Origin: Hermatobates lingyangjiaoensis
Lineage: Eukaryota; Arthropoda; Insecta; Hemiptera; Hermatobatidae
Assembly: GCA_026182355.1 (NCBI GenBank)
Contig: JAPFBL010000597.1
Location: forward strand, 181,001-245,000
Length of the DNA: 64,000 nt
Reading direction: 5' to 3'
The notes under the pieces were generated by a model. That model did no database searches. It was not told the DNA's origin and saw only the letters and a program-made list of their open reading frames with translations. Every line of letters starts with the position of its first letter. Within the stretch, counting starts at the first letter, position 1. This document shows positions 1-10,719 of the stretch, in pieces. A program made the translations under genes and the position numbers.

Positions 1-154
1 TACAACTCTCGGCATATGTATATTTCTTATAATTCAAAAAACAACAAATTTGGAACGGTATAAATGTCAAAAATAAACCAATTGTTAAAAAATAAAAAGA
101 ATATATGATGAAGTATACAACAATATAGAACTTGCCATTGTAATAATTACATAA

Positions 155-345
155 AAATATAAATGATCAAACCACACTATGAAATGGGGAGAAAAAAACT
201 TAAGATCTTTTAACCGTAACAAGCAGTCTTTGTCAGAGTCAAAAACCCAACTATGACGGAGACCACTAGTTACAAATCTTAGTCTTTCTTTCCGATTTCA
301 TATTGTATTTGATCATTGATTGTTATTTTACGTGCTTATTGTAAA
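155..345. mobile_element. PLE-type terminal cassette, CTGACGAAG family, inverted pair
   Basis: The sequence starting GATCAAACCACA, through AAGATCTTTTAACCGT to TCAGAGTCAAAAACCC, is the same cassette seen at 15850, 22525, 23950, 50140, 58180, 59790, 59970 and 63825. A reversed half follows from about 275 and ends in TTTGATCATTGATTG, so this is a degenerate inverted dimer. No coding potential. Confidence 0.6.
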
Positions 346-610
346 ATCTGCGCGATTTCTGGGACACCTTGTATAATAATATAAATATACTCGTAAGCTT
401 AAAACAAATAATATTTAGAGTGTAATGGATGAACTTCTGAGTTTTCATGAATGTAGAGTTAGTCCAGTGGTTGAACACTTTGTACCACTCTTACTGAAGA
501 ATGAATACTGGGCTCGTTTTTCATTTATTTATGATGTACAATGGAACATTTTTTCTGCTCCGACACCAGTAAGGGATGTACAGCGTTGGCTGCCAATACC
601 TGGTCTAGGA

Positions 611-1294
611 CAGGGGTTCTCAACCTTTGTTTGCTTGTGGACCCCTAAAAGCTACTTGTGGACCCCCTAAAAGCTATTTGTGGACCCCCTAAAACCTACT
701 TGTGGACCCCCTAAAAGCTGCTTGTGGACCCCCTAAAAGCTACTTGTGGACCCCCTAAAACCTACTTTTGGACCCCCTAAAAGCTACTTGTGGACTCCCT
801 AAAAGCTACTTGTGGACCCCCACTCCCCCCGGATACTTAAAAAAACATAATTATACGAATTTATAAATAAATATTTGTTTTTAGGTAAATGAATATAGTT
901 ATTTATGAAATAATTTCATTACATCTACAAAGCATGCCGAAATACAAAAATGTTTTTAAAACAATAACAAAATATTTTTTTATTAACATTTTATTAAGTA
1001 CCCTGAAATAAATTGTAACAGAATCAATTTTGAATGTACCATAAAGAGAAGTGCAATAGAAAATTTTAAAACATTGGAACATTTTAACAAACTGACAAGG
1101 ATATTAGGCCTTATATTTTAATTATGTGTGAATATTGTACGGCCAAAGCTTACTACGCTTTGGTTTATTTTTGGTTTGCTGATAAATTCATTTAAACTTA
1201 ACATGGAGCCCTAACCACGTTATCATGGACCTTCAGAATACTACTTTTCTCATGGACCCCTGGGGGTCCATGTGGACCATGTTGAGAACCACTG
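611..1294. mobile_element. hAT-type MITE with perfect 8-bp TSD
   Basis: The left end is CAGGGGTTCTCAACCTTTG and the right end, read inward, is CAGTGGTTCTCAACATGG. These are typical hAT terminal inverted repeats. The flanks carry a perfect 8-bp duplication GTCTAGGA (603-610 and 1295-1302), the size diagnostic of hAT insertion. The 684-bp element has no transposase ORF and contains an internal tandem array. A second, older copy lies at 14112-15206. Confidence 0.88.
645..827 (+). repeat. 22-bp tandem repeat inside the hAT MITE
   Basis: About eight copies of a 22-bp unit built on CTAAAAGCTACTTGTGGACC, with single-base variants (CCTACTTG, GACTCCC). The unit resembles the near-terminal sequence of the element (GGACCCCTGGGGGTCCATG at its other end), so it probably expanded from the element's own subterminal sequence. 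The copy at 14112 has only a C homopolymer here. Confidence 0.9.
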
Positions 1295-1386
1295 GTCTAG
1301 GATATCCCCAGTGCATCTCCTCTCTCGTCCTCAATGACACATTTGCTAATGTTATTAATTTTTTTTTGCATGATGATCGCATTTGA

Positions 1387-1796
1387 AAGTGCCCCTTGTG
1401 ACTTGCATATTAGGCCAAGGTGAGCTCTTGTCAGAGCCTACTTTCTTAATAGTGCTGTTCAGATCAACTCAAATTGGATAATTGTCTAAGCTTATTTATA
1501 ATTGGAATTTTCATCATATTCTTCTAAACATACCGCATTATTAAAAGCAAACAAACTTTCAAAATCACATTCGATACCAGTGTGCGTCGTAAATTTGAAA
1601 TAAGTTGTAACAAACAGTTCAATTCTTAAACCTATTGCAAACTTCGTTCAAACGCTTTCTTATTGGCATTGAATTAACAAAACTTTTTGTTTAATTTAAA
1701 TTTTGATTGAACGTATATAATTACAAAAATCATTTCTAACAATTGTAATAAGATTCTAGGGCTTAAATAAAACTGACCGAATCCTATTTGAGAGTT
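1387..1796. other. No gene or repeat recognised
   Basis: AT-rich sequence between the interrupted ORF and the flank of the 67-bp array. I see no coding signal, RNA gene or repeat. Confidence 0.5.
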
Positions 1797-3932
1797 GGTG
1801 AATTACGGTGGATTCTTGACAAATCATAAGAAAGGCATATTCATGCTGTAGCTATTATTTACCTGTTAGTCATTCGTGCGTTTTATTATCTAATTCGTTA
1901 TTGAACATATGCAGGAATATATATGCATATGAAATGCATACAAGTTGAAAACAACAAATAATCCCTACTGCTACTCTCATAGAACGTAGAGAATGCATAA
2001 ATGCATACAAGTGTAAAACATCAAATCATCCCTACTACTACTCTCATAGAACGTAGAGAATGCATAAATGCATACAAGTTGAAAACAACAAATAATCCCT
2101 ACTGACTACTCTCATAGACGTAGAGAATGCATAATGCATACAAGTGTAAAACATCAAATATCCTACTACTACTCTCATAGAACGTAGAGAATGCATAAAT
2201 GCATACAAGTGTAAAACATCAAATCATCCCTACTACTACTCTCATAGAACGTAGAGAATGCATAAATGCATACAAGTGTAAAACATCAAATCATCCCTAC
2301 TACTACTCTCATAGAACGTAGAGAATGCATAAATGCATACACATGTAAACCATCAAAGGATTCCTACTACCACTCACATAGAACGTACAGAATGCATAAT
2401 GCATACACGTGGAAAACATCAAATGATTCCTACTACTACTCTCATAGAACGTAGAGAATGAATAATGCATACAAGTGTAAAACATCAAATGATCCCTACT
2501 ACTACTATCATAGAACGTAGAGAATGCATACAAGTGTAAAACATCAAATGATCCCTACTACTACTCTCATAGAACTTACAAAATGCATAAATACATAGGA
2601 GTGGAATCCTATGGAATCCTACTCTCATAGAACGTAGAGAATGCATAAATGCATACAAGTGTAAAACATCAAATGATCCCTACTACTACTCTCATAGAAC
2701 GTAGAGAATGCATAAATGCATACAAGTGTAAAACATCAAATCATCCCTACTGCTACTCTCATAGAACGTAGAGAATGCATAAATGCATACAAGTGTAAAA
2801 CATCAAATGATCCCTACTACTACTCTCATAGAACGTAGAGAATGCATAAATGCATACAAGTGTAAAACATCAAATGATCCCTACTACTACTCTCATAGAA
2901 CGTAGAGAATGCATAAATGCATACAAGTGTAAAACATCAAATGATCCCTACTACTACTCTCATAGAACGTAGAGAATGCATAAATGCATACAAGTGTAAA
3001 ACATCAAATGATCCCTACTACTACTCTCATAGAACGTAGAGAATGCATAAATGCATACAAGTGTAAAACATCAAATGATTCCTACTACTACTCAACATAG
3101 AACGTACAGAATGCATAATGCATACAAGTGGAAAACATCAAATGATTCCTACTACTACTCTCATAGACGTAGAGAATGAATAATGCATACACGTGGAAAA
3201 CATCAAATGATTCCTACTACTACTCTCATAGAACGTAGAGAATGAATAAATGCATACAAGTGGAAAACATCAAATGATCCCTACTACTACTCTCATAGTA
3301 CGTGGAGAATGCATATATGCATAGAAGTGTAAAACATCAATTGATTACTACCACTAATCTCGTAGAACGTAGAGAATGCATATATGCATAGAAGTGTAAA
3401 ACATCAAATGATTCCTAGTACTACTCTCATAGAACGTGGAGAATGCATATATGCATAGAAGTGTAAAACATCAAATGATTCCTACTACTACTCTCATAGA
3501 CGTAGAGAATGCATAAATGCATAGAAGTGTAAAACATCAAATGATTCCTACTACTACTCTCATAGAACGTAGAGAATGCATATATGCATAGAAGTGTAAA
3601 ACATCAAATGATTCCTACTACTACACCCATAGAACGTAGAGAATGCATATATGCATGGAAGTGTAAAACATCAAATGATTCCTACTACTACTACTACTCT
3701 CATAGAACGTAGAGAATGCATAAATGTATAGGAGTGGAATCCGATACTCCTACTCTCATAGAACGTCCAAGACTTGAATAGAAGTGAGCAATACCTGCTC
3801 AGTTAAGAGTTTTTAAATTATGGTGAAGTGTTGAAAAATCATTAGAAAGGCATATTTGTCCTCTAGCTATAATTTACCTGTTTTCCTTCTGTGTGTTTTA
3901 TTAGCTAATTCGTTATTCGGCATATGCAGGCA
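1797..3932. repeat. Direct repeats bracketing the 67-bp array
   Basis: About 115 bp at 1797-1914 (GAATTACGGTGGATTCTTGA onward, including AGAAAGGCATATT, ATTTACCTGTT, CTAATTCGTTATT and CATATGCAGG) recur in the same orientation at about 3819-3932 on the other side of the minisatellite. The copies are diverged. They suggest either that the array lies in a duplicated locus, or that it is the expanded interior of a larger repeat unit. Confidence 0.75.
1930..3760 (+). repeat. 67-bp minisatellite, about 27 units
   Basis: Tandem units with a 67-bp period (for example successive TCCCTACTACTAC at 2811 and 2878). Each unit holds a CTACTACTACTCTCATAG block, GAACGTAGAGAATGCAT and a pair of ATGCAT palindromes, then AAGTGTAAAACATCAAATG. 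The 3' units (3290-3670) carry shared variants (GCATATATGCATAGAAG), so the array has local homogenisation. Open frames across it are products of the repeat, not genes. Confidence 0.95.
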
Positions 3933-3934
3933 CA

Positions 3935-4740
3935 TGAAATGCATAAAAGGAAAAAAAAAACAAACAAGATTCAGTTTTTAATCGCAAAACAATAATTGTA
4001 ATGAATGTAAAAGAGTGAAATAATAAAGCTACAAATCAAGAGTTAGAAAAATAATTTAATTTGCGAATAATATAAAAAAATGAGCATAAAGTAAATATTA
4101 TTTTTGAATTTTTTGTTCACAAAGAACAGAAGGATGAGATTATTATTAGTAATGTTGATCGCTGAGTTGTTTAAACATGTGGTTCACGTAATCAAGGTGA
4201 CTAATAACTGTTTCAACCCACTCTCTTCTTAGAAAACAAGTATGAGAAATAAGGCTATGCGACTAAACATTTAGCTTAGTATCAAAAGACAATCAAAGAG
4301 GGTACAGCACGCTTATGTAACAAATAGAGTTTGTCCTACAGGAATAGCACCGGAATGTTTAAGACTAGGATGACAAGGAAAAGAATGGATGCCATCTCAG
4401 AGTTATGTTAATCGGATAAACTGAATCTCAGTAGTGATACAGGTGAAAGCTAGCAACTAATCGCTACTCTTACTTGTCGGATGAACAAACTTTGAATTGT
4501 CCCTTGGGAATCCAATTTACAAAACAAGTTACATAAACTACTTACTGTGACGAAAGCCTTTACCGATTTCAGAATGTAATTTAGAAATCAAATCTATTCT
4601 ATTTGAGTTTAAGTATTGTTTTAATAACTTATGAGTGTTTTTGCACAAGAGTCAAAGTGATTTAAAGTTGATTAAAAAAAAATATATAGATTGGGGCAAA
4701 GAAATATTACTTATTGTGATTGAATATAATTTCTAATGTA
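3935..4740. other. No gene recognised
   Basis: AT-rich spacer with poly-A and poly-T runs. No coding signal, RNA gene or recognisable mobile element. Confidence 0.5.
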
Positions 4741-4770
4741 GTGCAATCAGTTATTATGTGGTATTTACTT

Positions 4771-5043
4771 ATTGTAGGGTAAAAATCTAATGAAATGTTC
4801 TCCATATATAAAAATTTTAATGATATAAACAACGCGTTTCGAACACGTAGTGTTCTTCCTCAGGCATTAACTAAGGATGAGTGCCTCTGAATAAGACTGG
4901 CCTCTGTGCCTCTGAGTCTTATTCAGAGGCACTCATCCTTAGTTAATGCCTGAGGAAGAATACTACGTGTTCGAAACACGTTGTTTATATCATTAAAATT
5001 TTTTATATGTGGAAACCATTTCATTAGATTTTTACCCTACAAT
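4771..5043. mobile_element. PLE-type terminal cassette as a near-perfect palindrome
   Basis: Two arms of about 125 bp in inverted orientation, with a loop of about 18 nt around 4898-4915. Each arm contains the hairpin motif CCTGAGGAAGA...GTTCGAAAC (minus 4832-4863, plus 4949-4980), followed outward by GTTGTTTATA and ending in GTAAAAATCTAATGAAA / ATTGTAGGG. A diverged relative with a long insert between the arms lies at 53420-54670. Confidence 0.8.
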
Positions 5044-5654
5044 GAATATAATTTGTTTAAAATGTAATAAAAATATATTCAAAAAAAGAAAAGAGCAAAA
5101 TTATTATAATACCTCCTTTTATCATACTGATGGCCTCAATCGTTAATGATATAATGTATTGCCGTTAAAACTGAAGTGAACGATTGTCTTAATTAGAAAT
5201 GAATATACTATATCGAAACCAAGAAAAATCCAATTAAGCGTCAATAAAAACTATTTCACCTTCTTTATGGACATCCATGAAACCTATTTCAAAACCACTT
5301 GCAACCAAAGAAACTACTATTAGAGCAATCTAAAAAAGACTTGTAATTTCATTTGAAATCAGATGAAAACCATAAACTTTTATAGATATTGATTGTTAGT
5401 TATTGGAAATTAAAATTTGTTTCGGTTAAACTTAGTTCTTGTATTTCATCAGTATACAATATTTAATTAAAAAAAAAAAAAAAGTATAGATCAAGTTATG
5501 CAATAAATATCTTTTTCATCGTATCAGTAGCCCCTAAATATTTGATTAAGAGAAAGGAATTTGTAATTAGTTTCTTTCTATTTTATTTTGAATCCCAGAA
5601 GGTGTAATTTTGCTTCTAAATTTGATAATATAAAACATATTATATAATTATTAA
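5044..5654. other. No gene recognised
   Basis: AT-rich spacer with an A homopolymer near 5469. No supported feature. Confidence 0.5.
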
Positions 5655-7145
5655 TTTAATACAATAATCACTTAATCGAAACAAAATAAATAACAGAATT
5701 GGTATTAAAATAAAAAAAATCAATCAAGGATTTGGATTGCTTATAAAATCAATCCTGGAGAAATAAAAAAAAAATCAATCAAGGATTTGGATTGCTTATA
5801 AAATCAATCCTGGAGAAATAAAAAAAAATCAATCAAGGATTTGGATTGTTTATAAAATCAATCCTGGAGAAATAAAAAAAAATCAATCAAAGATTTGGAT
5901 TGCTTATAAAATCAATCCTGGAGGAATAAAGAAAATCAATCAAGGATTTGGATTGCTTATAAAATCAATCCTGGAGAAATAAAAAAAAATCAATCATAGA
6001 TTTGGATTGCTTATAAAATCAATCCTGGAGAAATAAAAAAAAATCAATCATAGATTTGGATTGCTTATAAAATCAATCCTGGAGAAATAAAAAAAAATCA
6101 ATCAAGGATTTGGATTGCTTATAAAATCAATCCTGGAGAAATAAAAAAAAATCAATCATAGATTTGGATTGCTTATAAAATCAATCCTGGAGAAATAAAG
6201 AAAATCAATCAAGGATTTGGATTGCTTATAAAATCAATCCTGGAGAAATAAAAAAAATCAATCAAAGATTTGGATTGCTTATAAAATCAATCCTGGAGAA
6301 ATGAAAAAAAAATCAATCAAGGATTTGGATTGCTTATAAAATCAATCCTGGAGAAATAAAAAAAATCAATCAAAGATTTGGATTGCTTATAAAATCAATC
6401 CTGAAGGAATAAAAAAAAAATCAATCAAGGATTTGGATTGCTTATAAAATCAATCCTGGAGAAATAAAAAAAAATCAATCATAGATTTGGATTGCTTATA
6501 AAATCAATCCTGGAGAAATAAAAAAAAAATCAATCAAGGATTTGGATTGCTTATAAAATCAATCCTGGAGAAATAAAAAAAAATCAATCAAGGATTTGGA
6601 TTGCTTATAAAATCAATCCTGGAGAAATAAAAAAAAATCAATCAAAGATTTGGATTGCTTATAAAATCAATCCTGGAGAAATGAAAAAAAAAATCAATCA
6701 AGGATTTGGATTGCTTATAAAATCAATCCTGGAGAAATAAAAAAAAAATCAATCAAGGATTTGGATTGCTTATAAAATCAATCCTGGAGAAATAAAAAAA
6801 AATTGGAGGTTAGAAGTAGTTTCTTTAAATATGTGAAAGAATTCTTGTTATCAATGATAAAACTACCAAAGATACATAAAAATAAAATAAATAAATAAAA
6901 TGAAAACAAATAAAGAATTGTTAGTTATTTGTTATAATTTTATAATATTCTAAGTATTATTAAAATAATTTTATATTTAAATACAATAATCATTTAATCA
7001 AAATTAAATACATAACAAGAGTGCTATTCAAATATATAAAAAACAACATTTTAGATTTAGATTGTGTCTCTGTTTCTGGAAGAAATAAAAAAAATTGCAG
7101 GTTAGAAGTAGTTTCTTTAAATATGTGAAAGAATTCTTGTGAGTA
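5655..7145 (+). repeat. Duplicated segment, one copy carrying an expanded satellite
   Basis: The block at 5655-5715 (ACAATAATCACTTAATCGAA...) recurs diverged at 6980-7040, and the block at 6804-6848 (GGTTAGAAGTAGTTTCTTTA...) recurs at 7098-7143. Between them the first copy holds about 20 satellite units, while the second holds one degenerate unit (AGATTTAGATTGTGTCTC to TTTCTGGAAGAAATAAA). The locus therefore preserves unexpanded and expanded states side by side. Confidence 0.8.
5712..6803 (+). repeat. 54-bp satellite, about 20 units
   Basis: Units of 53-56 bp: AAATCAATCAAGGATTTGGA, TTGCTTATAAAATCAATCC, TGGAGAAATAAAAAA. Length differences are confined to the A tract. The core GGATTG...CAATCC is an inverted repeat able to form a hairpin in every unit. 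Recurrent variants (CATAGATTT, CAAAGATTT versus CAAGGATTT) are interspersed, which suggests higher-order homogenisation. Confidence 0.95.
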
Positions 7146-8090
7146 ATGACCAAGCAAAGGAAACTTTTTACGTTTCCTTAGAATTCCAAACTTAGGAATA
7201 CTTAGCAAGCTTAAAAAAAATGAAGTTTATTCAAAACAAATGAAGTATTTTAGTTATTTGGACATTTTAAGAAGTTTGATACATTAATTTTAATATTAGT
7301 TAATTAAATTTAAAAAAAAAACAGAATTGTTTAGCACCAATAGACTGTTGATTTTTTTAAATTTAACTAATGAAAATAACATTTTTATGAAATCCTAGAC
7401 GAATCTGTGTGAATGCGGTCCACTCAGTCAATTCACTGTGGCCGAGTCAATTCTTCTTTAGAGTGTAGTAAAAGTTTCTGACTGCAATAGCCAATCCTCC
7501 GATAAATTATTATTGTCTATCTTTTTAATAGTTACTGAATTTTTCAATATTGTAATTTAATTAATAATACTTTCAATTTAATTATTTGTATTTTGTTGCC
7601 CGTATTATTAATGCTACGGTAGCATACCTAGGGTGGGATACAATAAAGATTTTGAAAAATTTTGTCAAATTTTAATAAATGAAAAAGAATTTAATAAACA
7701 AGGTAGATTAAAACAATGTCTCTCGAAACTTTGAGAAATTGTTAAACTCTTTTTTTTTAAGTTATCCACAAAATATAAATTTCTTTAAATTTCTCTATTA
7801 ATAAACTTCTAATTCATTTATCATCATTACTCATATTTTTTATACTTTTAACAATATTATTAAATTATAATAAATTTCAATTATTTATTCTTTATTTAAA
7901 ATGTTAGAATTATAAAAAAATTTGGAATTGCTTATAGAAGTTGAAAATTTTAGATAATCGTTTGATATTCTTATTATAAAACAAACTACTTATTCATTTA
8001 CACTTACTTTGTTATTCATGCTGATAGCAATAAAAAACACTAGATACAAGCACTTTAGCATTTTCACATCACAAGTAGATTTAAAAAGCC
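7146..8090. other. No gene recognised
   Basis: AT-rich sequence. The short reverse-strand ORF around 7000-7200 overlaps the duplicated repeat block and is not credible as a gene. Confidence 0.5.
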
Positions 8091-8109
8091 TTTCGGTTTG
8101 GAGTCCAAA

Positions 8110-8612
8110 TAATCTTCAAGTACTTTTAGCACTTTAGTGGTTTTAGTACTTTAGTACTTTTTAGTACTTGAGTACTTTTAGCACTTTAGCATTTAGTACC
8201 TTTAGCACTTTTAGTAATTTAGCATTTTTAGTACTATAGTACTTCATCACTTTTAGTACTTTAGTACTTCATCACTTTTGGTACTTTATCCCGTTTAATA
8301 CTTTAGTACTTTCAGTACTTTAGTAATTTTAGTACTTTAGTACCTCGGTATCTTTAGTACTTTAGTAGCACTTTAGCACTTTTAGTATCTTAGTACTTCG
8401 GCACCATTAGTACTTTAGTACGTGTAGTACTTTCTCTCTTTTAGTGCTTACCTTTTTTAGGACTCTAGCATTTTTAGTACCTTCAGCACTTTTAGTACCT
8501 TTAGACTTTTAGTACTTTAGTATTTTTAGTACTTTCGCACTTTTAGCACTTAATTTTTTTTTTTAGTACTTTAGCATTTTTAGCACCTTTAGCACTTTTA
8601 GTACTACAGTGA
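8110..8612 (+). repeat. Degenerate 9-11-bp minisatellite (TTTAGTACTT)
   Basis: About 45-50 imperfect units of TTTAGTACTT / TTTAGCACTT / TTTTAGTACC. AGTACT is palindromic, so the array is rich in short inverted repeats. It looks old, because few adjacent units are identical. Confidence 0.9.
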
Positions 8613-9375
8613 TGGATGTAAATGTAGGTATGAAAAATCATCAAGCCACGGTGCTGAAAATGCCAAAGTTCACGTTAATAGACCATATTGCTTTTAGTAA
8701 TTTGAAATTGGGATTTGTTGGTCTGGTGATGTCAATAAATCTGGCAGCGAAATAAAAAGGCTGCGAAATGAATGAATAATACCAAGCAAGTTACCAAGAC
8801 ATTTTATTCCTAAACGTCAATCTCTACAAGATAAAAAACTGTAGTCAAATTAAAAAAAAAACGAAATGTTTTGTTTCTTAAAGTGAGATAGTGTTGGAAC
8901 GTGTTCAACTAGTGTCATATGAAGTGGCAGAAACAATAGCATTAAGTCTAAATCTCACACTTTCACTGAATGAATCATCCTGCCAGGTTAGATTAGTAAA
9001 GAGATTCATCACAGTCATTTGTTATTCACGTATCTGATCTGTAGTCTGATGTACATTCTATTAGTGGCTTTCTCACTGATGCTCTCTGTTTACGTTTAGT
9101 TTTCTGTAGAGGTTTCTTCCAGTACAATGGAAGCAGTCGACCAGCCCTCGGAGTAGGGTCTTTGCGAGTGAGGCCAAGGTAGACACCCCTGCTGACCCTT
9201 AGGTCGTGCAGCCCCCAAGGGCGCCTCTAACACGCCCCCCAACTTCCTTTCTCTGAGCGAGATTTCAATTCTTTTTTACTGCTACCTCAAATCATTTCGA
9301 ATGAAATTCCCCTAGTCAACAAGCAGGGAGTGGCCACAAGGGGAAAGTTCTTACTGTCCCAGTTACTATCAAGAT
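8613..9375. other. No gene recognised; local GC-rich patch
   Basis: Mostly AT-rich spacer. From 9130 to 9260 composition rises sharply (CCAGCCCTCGGAGTAGGG, CAGCCCCCAAGGGCGCC). I see no conserved protein frame there. It may be a relic of a mobile element. Confidence 0.4.
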
Positions 9376-9379
9376 TAAC

Positions 9380-9440
9380 AGTCAGAGTGGTTAGCGTGCT
9401 TGCCTCTGGCACTGAAGATCCCGAATTTATAGTTAACTAG
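9380..9440 (+). repeat. SINE head remnant
   Basis: GTCAGAGTGGTTAGCGTGCT followed by TGCCTCTGGCACTGAAGATC resembles the A-box and anticodon-arm region of the tRNA-derived SINE found elsewhere in the window. The B box is degraded. Confidence 0.5.
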
Positions 9441-9719
9441 GACTCAAAATATTTCATATTAAAGATAGAAAGATCTTGTGTGGCGTACTCTTAAAGAGAA
9501 TAGGAAATATTTTGAACCTACAGGTATGAAATACTTGTTAAACATTCCCACTTCAATTGAAAGCGAGTATTCCAAACTTTGTGACCCTGTATAGAATTGA
9601 TGGCCCGGTTGCCTGATATTTTAGGAGCTCTCAACGTAGTTATCGTTAACCACTTTCCCCTAGTTAATCATCTCCCTGTCCTATATGTGCCATAATGGTA
9701 TGAAGCAGTAGGCAACACT

Positions 9720-10020
9720 CTTGGTTGCAGTTGCTGTCCCCTACAAGGGACCAAATTAGACCCTTTGTGAAACCACACAATGAAGATTGATTCTACATTG
9801 GGAGTCCTAAATATTACTTAACCCATGTGTATTTAGATTAGGGATCTTTAAACGAGTACCTGACATCATGCAGGCTCGGGACTGACTGCTTAACGGCCTC
9901 TCCGAGGGACGACATACTCAGATTTATTCACCTCCAACCTGTATAAATCAGAGTGGATATCGAAACACAGACCCACTAGTTTAGAGGCAAGCACGTTAAC
10001 CACTGAGCAAACCTGACCCC
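9720..10020 (-). repeat. tRNA-derived SINE
   Basis: Read on the minus strand, it starts GGGGTCAGGTTTGCTCAGTG (pol III A box TTTGCTCAGTGG), with a degenerate B box about 40 nt on. The SINE body follows: AATAAATCTGAGTATGTCG, CCCGAGCCTGCATGATGTCA, AGATCCCTAATCTAAATACA and GATTGATTCT-type tail sequence (reading TAGAATCAATCTTCATTG). Related copies: 10515, 32000, 45430, 49025, 61340 and 62020. Confidence 0.8.
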
Positions 10021-10254
10021 CTTAATAACCACCTAAAAGAGTTTTGTTTTGTCAAAATCTTAATAGTTTTGACCTAAAGTGACTTGGCATAGATTTTGTT
10101 TCCAATAATCAAACTGTTGGCTTATACCTTATCTCTTTACTAGGATTGATTAGTGCGACTCATTTGTTTCTTCTCACCACTTTAGTCGTGTGCCATATAT
10201 ATTAACCTGTTGACTTTTCATTTGGAATCCTAAGTTATACCTTATGAAGTTGAT

Positions 10255-10330
10255 TAGGGCACGAATCATTACGAGTACCTGACATTGAACTGGGTTGGGA
10301 CCTGACTTCTCTGAGAAACGGCTACCCTGA
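10255..10330 (-). repeat. SINE body fragment
   Basis: GAGTACCTGACATTGAACTG, GGTTGGGACCTGAC and CTCTGAGAAACGGC match the body of the SINE (minus orientation). Both ends are lost. A smaller similar relic is at about 10830-10865 (GACATCGTACAGGGTTGG). Confidence 0.55.
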
Positions 10331-10514
10331 ACAGTTCTTACTTGCCCTAAGGCTTAATATTTTGAATAATATTATTAGTGACACAGCAATTATTAGTGTA
10401 ATAATAATTATTAGGCTGTATAACTATTACTGTAACTTATATAATCAATGAATGTGTTAAGTTCATATTATAGCATATAAATCCGTCTGACCTCGTAAAT
10501 ATTCCTATAGTTAG

Positions 10515-10715
10515 GGGCCAGGTTAGCTCAGTGGTTAACGTACTCGACTCTGGACTGGTAGATCTGGAGTTCAATACTCACCTACCCCTCGATTTATTCA
10601 CGTCAGAGGTGAATAACTCTAATCATTTCATTTAACCATCGGTCCCAAACCTGCACGATGGTCAACTACTCGTTAAAGATCCCTACTCTAAATACACTTG
10701 ATTTAGGTGAAATTT
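10515..10715 (+). repeat. tRNA-derived SINE
   Basis: Begins GGGGCCAGGTTAGCTCAGTG (A box TTAGCTCAGTGG) with B-box-like GGAGTTCAATACTC 40 nt later. The body then runs CGATTTATTCACGTCAGAGG, GGTCCCAAACCTGCACGATG and ACTCGTTAAAGATCCC to CTAAATACACTTG. It is the clearest plus-strand copy. It is a tRNA-like SINE head, not a functional tRNA gene: the body continues without a 3' acceptor strand. Confidence 0.85.
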
Positions 10716-10719
10716 AGTT

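Larger units (their letters stand above)
425..1386 (+). pseudogene. Unrecognised short ORF interrupted by a hAT MITE
   Basis: An ATG at 425 opens 62 codons up to the MITE boundary at 610. If the MITE (611-1294) and one TSD copy (1295-1302) are ignored, the same frame resumes at 1303 and runs 27 more codons to TGA at 1384-1386. The unbroken product would be about 89 residues, with an acidic start (MDELLSF) and an aromatic-rich middle. I recognise no domain. Frame continuity across the target site may be chance for so short an ORF, but it is worth noting because the ORF otherwise runs into the 22-bp repeats. It could be an exon, a fragment of another mobile element, or noise. Confidence 0.25.

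Noticed and set aside
2266..2533. Frames on both strands at 2266-2533
   Set aside because: They are translations of the 67-bp repeat. Their lengths reflect unit variants without stops.
1930..3760. CRISPR-like array
   Set aside because: The 67-bp period has no alternation of conserved repeat and unique spacer. The whole unit is repeated, and the context is an animal genome. It is a minisatellite.
10515..10590. Functional tRNA gene
   Set aside because: A and B boxes are present, but no acceptor stem closes and the sequence continues into the SINE body shared with other copies.
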